From Verpa conica (taxonomy: Eukaryota; Ascomycota; Pezizomycetes; Pezizales; Morchellaceae), in contig JAUFSD010000013.1 in NCBI GenBank assembly GCA_033030425.1, positions 496,001-560,000 on the forward strand: DNA of 64,000 bases, in the 5' to 3' direction. This document shows positions 59,301 through 64,000 of this stretch, piece by piece. Both the position numbers and the translations under genes were made by a program. The notes beneath the pieces were generated by a model, which saw nothing but the letters and a program-made list of their open reading frames with translations, had not been told where the DNA came from and ran no database searches. Numbering within the stretch: position 1 is the stretch's first letter; every line of letters starts with the position of its first letter.

Positions 59301-62300
59301 AAGCACCGCAGGAGCAAGGATGGTGGCAGATCGTCCGGGAGCACAGATGCTTGGTGCTAGCAGGCTAGTGTGTATGTGTAGCCAAAAGTGGAGCTCAGAG
59401 TGGGTGAGGGATATGCGTCTATGATAGGTCGAGGCTCACCGACTAGCAAAGGGAGGCGGAATCTTGCTTATGGGTGGGGAGGAGAAGGAGAAGGAGGAGG
59501 GAAAAAAAGGTCTCGATCTCGGGGGCTCTATCAGCGAGAACAGGAAATATCGAATTCTGACAATTGCTCTACAGAGAGGAGGGATCCCGCTCAACTTTTT
59601 ATACTGTGAGAACAGTTCCCGAGTTCGCGGAACCGGCCCGCCAATAGTAATAATTCTTCACTTGTTCCTTTTTTTTTTTGTTTCAAGAAAAAGTCGACGT
59701 AGTTTTCCATGGAACTGCGTATGGTAAATGCGAGTGACCGGCCTATCCGTGCTTATGGACAGTGAGTTTGGATGGGTAGTCAAGCGATTACAGGTCCACA
59801 GCACATATAGGTATGTACGTACATACGGGCAGCCCTCAACCCCATTTACGCATAAACTTCGACCACACCATTAATCGATAGACTTCCTGTGTGTAGTCAG
59901 GATGGACATCTCTTGGTGCTGCTAGGACATGCGTTCGCCTACCAAAAGAGATCAGTCAGGTCGCCTGGCTGCCTTACATGGAGCACTACTACATACCTAC
60001 TTAGACGAAAAAAACTTTATGTGGGGGCTGGAGGTCTGGATCTCTAATGCCCAGCTAACCAACGATCAAGCCATAACTACAGCTTTCCCTAGAAGCGCCA
60101 GCCAACAAGAGTGCGGATTCGGCTATTCCAGCAAAGTAGGGATAGCATACGCGCATGGCAGCAACGAAAGAAGAAAAAAAGCAGAGTTTTTTCTTCGACA
60201 CATAGGTTCTGGTAGGCATGTATGGTAAACACGTCGAGCCAACTAAGAGACGTGGTTGGGGGGAGAATATGCACATAGAGCTGTATCACCCGAATCAAGA
60301 CCCTCCCACATAGAGAGTATAGAAATAGTGGTCGTCCTCTTTCTATTACGGGGTCGATCTTAGCCGTTTTACTTTTACTTTTTTGTACTTGCAAAGTTCT
60401 TGCGGTTATCTCTCGAGCAATCAACAAGGCAAGGCGTGAAATTAGACGCCGCAGGGTCGTATGTATGGTAGGTTCTTCCAAAGGAGGTAATTTTCACCGC
60501 AAATCAACGGCGGGACTAGAGTAGAGTTCCCCCTCGGCGCACGGGAGAGGAGCAAAGTGGCTTGAAAGCACCACGCATCGATCGCCGCCGAGGGCCGGAG
60601 TCGAACGCGATCTCAATGAGACCCCTAAAGGAAATCTAAACACCAATTCAGGCTCGGAGAAATACGGACTCACAGGGGGGAGGGGGGGTGGTGGAGTTTA
60701 GCGGGGAGCGGGGGAGGAAAAGTCTAAGAAATGCGGCCACCTTCGTCCCACGGCCTTGCACAAGCTTGATCATGGTTACTCATACATGCGTAAGTGAAGG
60801 GCGTAAAGTCTACCCACTTCCTTTTTTTCTATTGCTCGAACCAAAAGCTGGGCCTTCCCGGTAGAATTGGGAGTCTTTTGAAGAAACAACACATAGGAAG
60901 TCCTTGCGGCATACTTGGGGAATCAAGTGGTCAGAAATACATCATGACAACCCACCTGAGATCAGCCAAAATATCTATAACACAGCTCAATGGATACCTA
61001 GACTTAGTATTGCAATACACTTGCAGGTCATGGGCTTCATAATAATTACTTTGGGTGTGTCGCGCGGTTACATCCTCTTATTTCTAACCCATTTAATTGA
61101 ACCCCCCAAAAATACGTATGCTGAAAACAAATCACCACTTCTTGCGTTGGCGAACGAACCTGGAAGAATCATTCCCGCCGTCACAACCTTCAGAACGAAC
61201 CATGGCCAATGATCCCCCGATGCTACTGCAGCACATTCTGGCTTGCGTACATAACTGGTAAATTTGTACCTTGAATACGTATGTAGGTGTACATAAACAA
61301 TATTTCCTTGTAAACGCCGGTCATCGGCATCCTAACTATCGTGCAGAGAAGACCATAAAGAGCGCCATTCGGTTACCATGTACTCACTTGGTGCAGCCCT
61401 GCAGTGCAGTTTCTTGCATTTGCAGCGCCGCAAGAGCCTAGGGAGTATGCAAGTCATTAAATTCGGCTGATAGTTGCAGATCTTGTAAGAAACGAATCAC
61501 CAGGGATATATCTGGACAGTCAACTTGAAGGTATCCAACTACTTTCACCTGATGACAGGAAGAAAATAGATTCTAACTATAGAGGTCTAACTATAGAGGT
61601 GGTTTAGACGTAAAAGAGGTCGCTATCACGGGGCATAGCATGATGTTAAGCCTCCAGCTGACTACTAAATTAGGATTGTGGTACAAAGTGAGTAGGTACC
61701 CTCAGGTTTGTAAAGCACATACACACCATTACCGGGCTTCTCCAGCATACACGTGCTTCGGAACGTTAGAGAACTCCTCAGGGAACACGGCATAACAAGT
61801 ATTACGTGACTATTATACTTTTCTTAATTTATACGATTTCTTAAGTATATGTCCAGAACAATTCGGCAATGGAAGGTTTGCCGAGAGAAATTAACAGGCA
61901 ATTGGGGACGCTGCCACAGCCGGGAGTTGATGCTGCATCGTGTCCTGATTTCCTTCCTGGTCACTTAATGGTATATGTATGTCAGATAATTGACAAAAAA
62001 AGAAACTCCAGAAAAACTCCCAGGAGTTGGCTAGCAAGTAGAATAATTTACGATGCAGTTATTGTTCGGTATTCACCCCTTTCTTCGAAATGCAGACGGC
62101 AAAAAAAGCTCGCCGCCTAGAATCCTCTGATGAGGGGGGTAAGTAGTCACCTTTTTTTGTGTGACGCGTCTCTTAGGACTAGTAACCTATCATTTACGCT
62201 GGGTTCCTGCCGTTGTCTGGAGATCTTCTCTTGTGCTATTGGGTTCCTTAAGATCCGCAATCGTTAGCCAATTAGTAGTGGTGATCTCGGCGGGCCTTTT

Positions 62301-64000
62301 ACTGCGTATTCAAGGTAGGTAAAATGAACCTAAATGTGCCTTACAATTTTTTGATTCGCCTCACATAGCCACACCAGCAGCAAGTCAACGCCCCTGCTTT
62401 TTGTCTGCCTCGAGTATACTTTCCCCTGTCAACAACGTGGTCTGTACCCTGCCAACAGGGTGATTTAGCTGACTGTAACCTACTTAGAATATCTAACCGA
62501 GCGGTCATGAGCAGTCCGTGGCACGAGCTTAAGCCAAACTCATTAATGGATTGTACAGTAGTTTTGTGTAGCGGGACATCCAGTTAGAAGATAGAGTATC
62601 GTATTATGATCCACGCCATGGCGCGGAAGATGTGCTAGTCCTGTGCTACTCGACTATCTAAATTTCCCCGGATAGAGCTATGCAGTGTAAAAAGGAATGT
62701 TGCCTCGGCACTGAACTGAGATAACAGATCTGCATCCACGTTATTCAAAACGAGAACACAACGCGGAAGCGAGAAAGCTCCCGTGACTCTGTCAAGTGTC
62801 CGTTGATTTTATTTTATTATTTCAGTGGGGTCTGTGTCACTGCTTTACCTACTGAGACATGACGTGATGTTGTTATTGTTGACGCGCTTTCATTTGATAT
62901 ATCCAAGCACCGTTAACATTTAGCTACCCAATCATTTCTAGAGTGGATATGTATATCCGGTATGTTGCGATAGGACAGCAAACGTCACACTTGAGCATCA
63001 TGGATAGTCGAGTGATATACGATGACTGGAATCTGCTGTTTAATCGCGGTAGATTAATTAATACTAGCCCATAAAGTACATGAATGTTCATCCTACCAAG
63101 ATTCTTTTTTAGGCTCTTTTTTTTTCCTTTTTTTCCTTTTTTTTGTTGGCTCTTTATATAAAATCTTGAGGCGTTTCCAGGATTGGCACTTGTACCCGCA
63201 ATCCTGCTATATCAAACTACATACAAACAGGATTGCCTTGTGAGTTGGGGGGAAGCCATCTCAACAGGTCTCAGATTACGGGGGGGGACCGCTGGCCGTA
63301 TTTGACAGTAATAATTTGATTTATATATTAGTATGTCTGGGTCCTTTGCTTTGAGCTTTAAGAGAGTTTAATCTAGACTGTTGATGCAGGTCGAGATTCT
63401 TGTCGAATTAAGTAAAGGAGGGGTACAGCATGCATTTACATACAGCTGTCTTAGTCCTTTAAAGTTTAGGGTTTAAGAAACAGGAACGGGAACTAGTTTG
63501 TTGCTTTTTCGTACCTGCTTTATACCAGCATCTTGATTAACGCCCACACATAGTTGCTGAGCCTAGAACACATTATTTAACGCGCGCTTGGCCAAAAGTA
63601 GCGAAAGTTTGCTTGAATCAACTGCTAAAGGCGTCTTTTACTTCTATGGTGATCAAAACTAACACTTTTTTAGTGAAAAATTGCCGGAACTATGGTGCGC
63701 ATGGGCTTAAAGGTGGACCGAGCGGACCGGGCGGTGGAACGCCAAGACTATGCCAAGACCTGAACGGTCAATCATTATCATGACCTCTACCTCAGCGCTG
63801 AGGAACAAAAAAATTAATAACTCCACCACCAAAGCTCCTAAATTAATGGGATTCAAACGGCACACTCCTAAGTACTGTATATATCACTAAAGCACCTCGT
63901 TAGCAAAATCCCATAGCAAAATCAAAACCCGATTCTGTCACTATAACAAATAATTCATACCTGTTCCTACCAAAACCTATTCTCTAATACTAAGTACTGC
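59301..64000. other. Gene-free right end of the window
   Basis: 4.7 kb without a recognisable gene. Frames at 59929-60228, 60794-61212 and 61869-62120 have no family resemblance. Contains a tRNA-like relic at 60586-60658, purine-rich G tracts at 60676-60710 and T tracts around 63107-63150. The last 500 bp are AT-rich. Confidence 0.4.
60586..60658 (-). pseudogene. 73-nt tRNA-like relic
   Basis: On the minus strand the segment has exactly the length of a class I tRNA body. Acceptor pairs 2-6 form (CCGAG with CTCGG), and the T loop reads TTCGACT. The T stem and anticodon stem are mostly unpaired, and the loop near CTTTAGGGG gives no clean anticodon. Best read as a decayed tRNA gene or SINE head. 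Confidence 0.35.

Noticed and set aside
1..64000. CRISPR arrays, prokaryotic operons, ribosome binding sites
   Set aside because: None present: the genes have spliceosomal introns and no spaced short repeats of CRISPR type were seen.

Overview
This window is nuclear DNA of a filamentous ascomycete. Genes are split by many short spliceosomal introns (mostly 46-115 bp) with GT..AG ends and CTRAY-like branch points. The gene set is typically fungal: an AbaA/TEC1-type TEA regulator, PSR-type phosphatase, DBP4, HRD3, NAA30, SDS22, TIM10 and a mitochondrial LysRS. Gene density is low (about 13-14 supported genes in 64 kb), with long AT-rich stretches without genes and transition-rich repeat decay that looks like RIP. 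This suits a repeat-rich pezizomycete such as a truffle-like lineage, but the species is not shown by the sequence.

Layout. 0.66-3.7 kb (-): an auxin-efflux-carrier/ECM3-like membrane protein of at least 11 exons, with a MITE in a 612-bp intron. 5.5-7.6 kb (+): a three-exon TEA-domain transcription factor. 8.4-16 kb: decayed repeats, including a 245-bp direct-repeat pair 2 kb apart. 16-21.2 kb (-): a tandem of homoserine-acetyltransferase-fold hydrolase, NAA30 (NatC catalytic subunit) and DBP4 RNA helicase. 21.2-27.9 kb: no gene seen. 28.1 kb (+): a small conserved-looking fungal protein behind a TATA box. 30.8-33.0 kb (+): PSR1/NIF-type phosphatase. 35.6-38 kb (+): an accessory island with a decayed trypsin-like protease and a PD-(D/E)XK nuclease-like gene that may carry two stops. 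38-41.9 kb: AT-rich decay, with an RT-like motif. 41.9-43.4 kb (+): SDS22. 44.6-47.5 kb (-): HRD3. 47.9-49.3 kb (-): a WDR89-like WD40 protein. 51.0-51.4 kb (-): TIM10. 52.0-53.9 kb (+): mitochondrial lysyl-tRNA synthetase. 54-64 kb: mostly empty, apart from a 56-residue Cys-rich protein at 58.8-59.0 kb and a tRNA-like relic.

The genes are mostly unrelated housekeeping functions: ribosome biogenesis, co-translational N-acetylation, ERAD, PP1 control and mitochondrial import and translation. They are separated by repeat-rich spacers. The accessory part most worth a second look is the protease/nuclease pair at 35.6-38 kb. Exon models were built by hand from splice signals, reading phase and remembered family patterns; total coding lengths are divisible by three for every spliced model listed.
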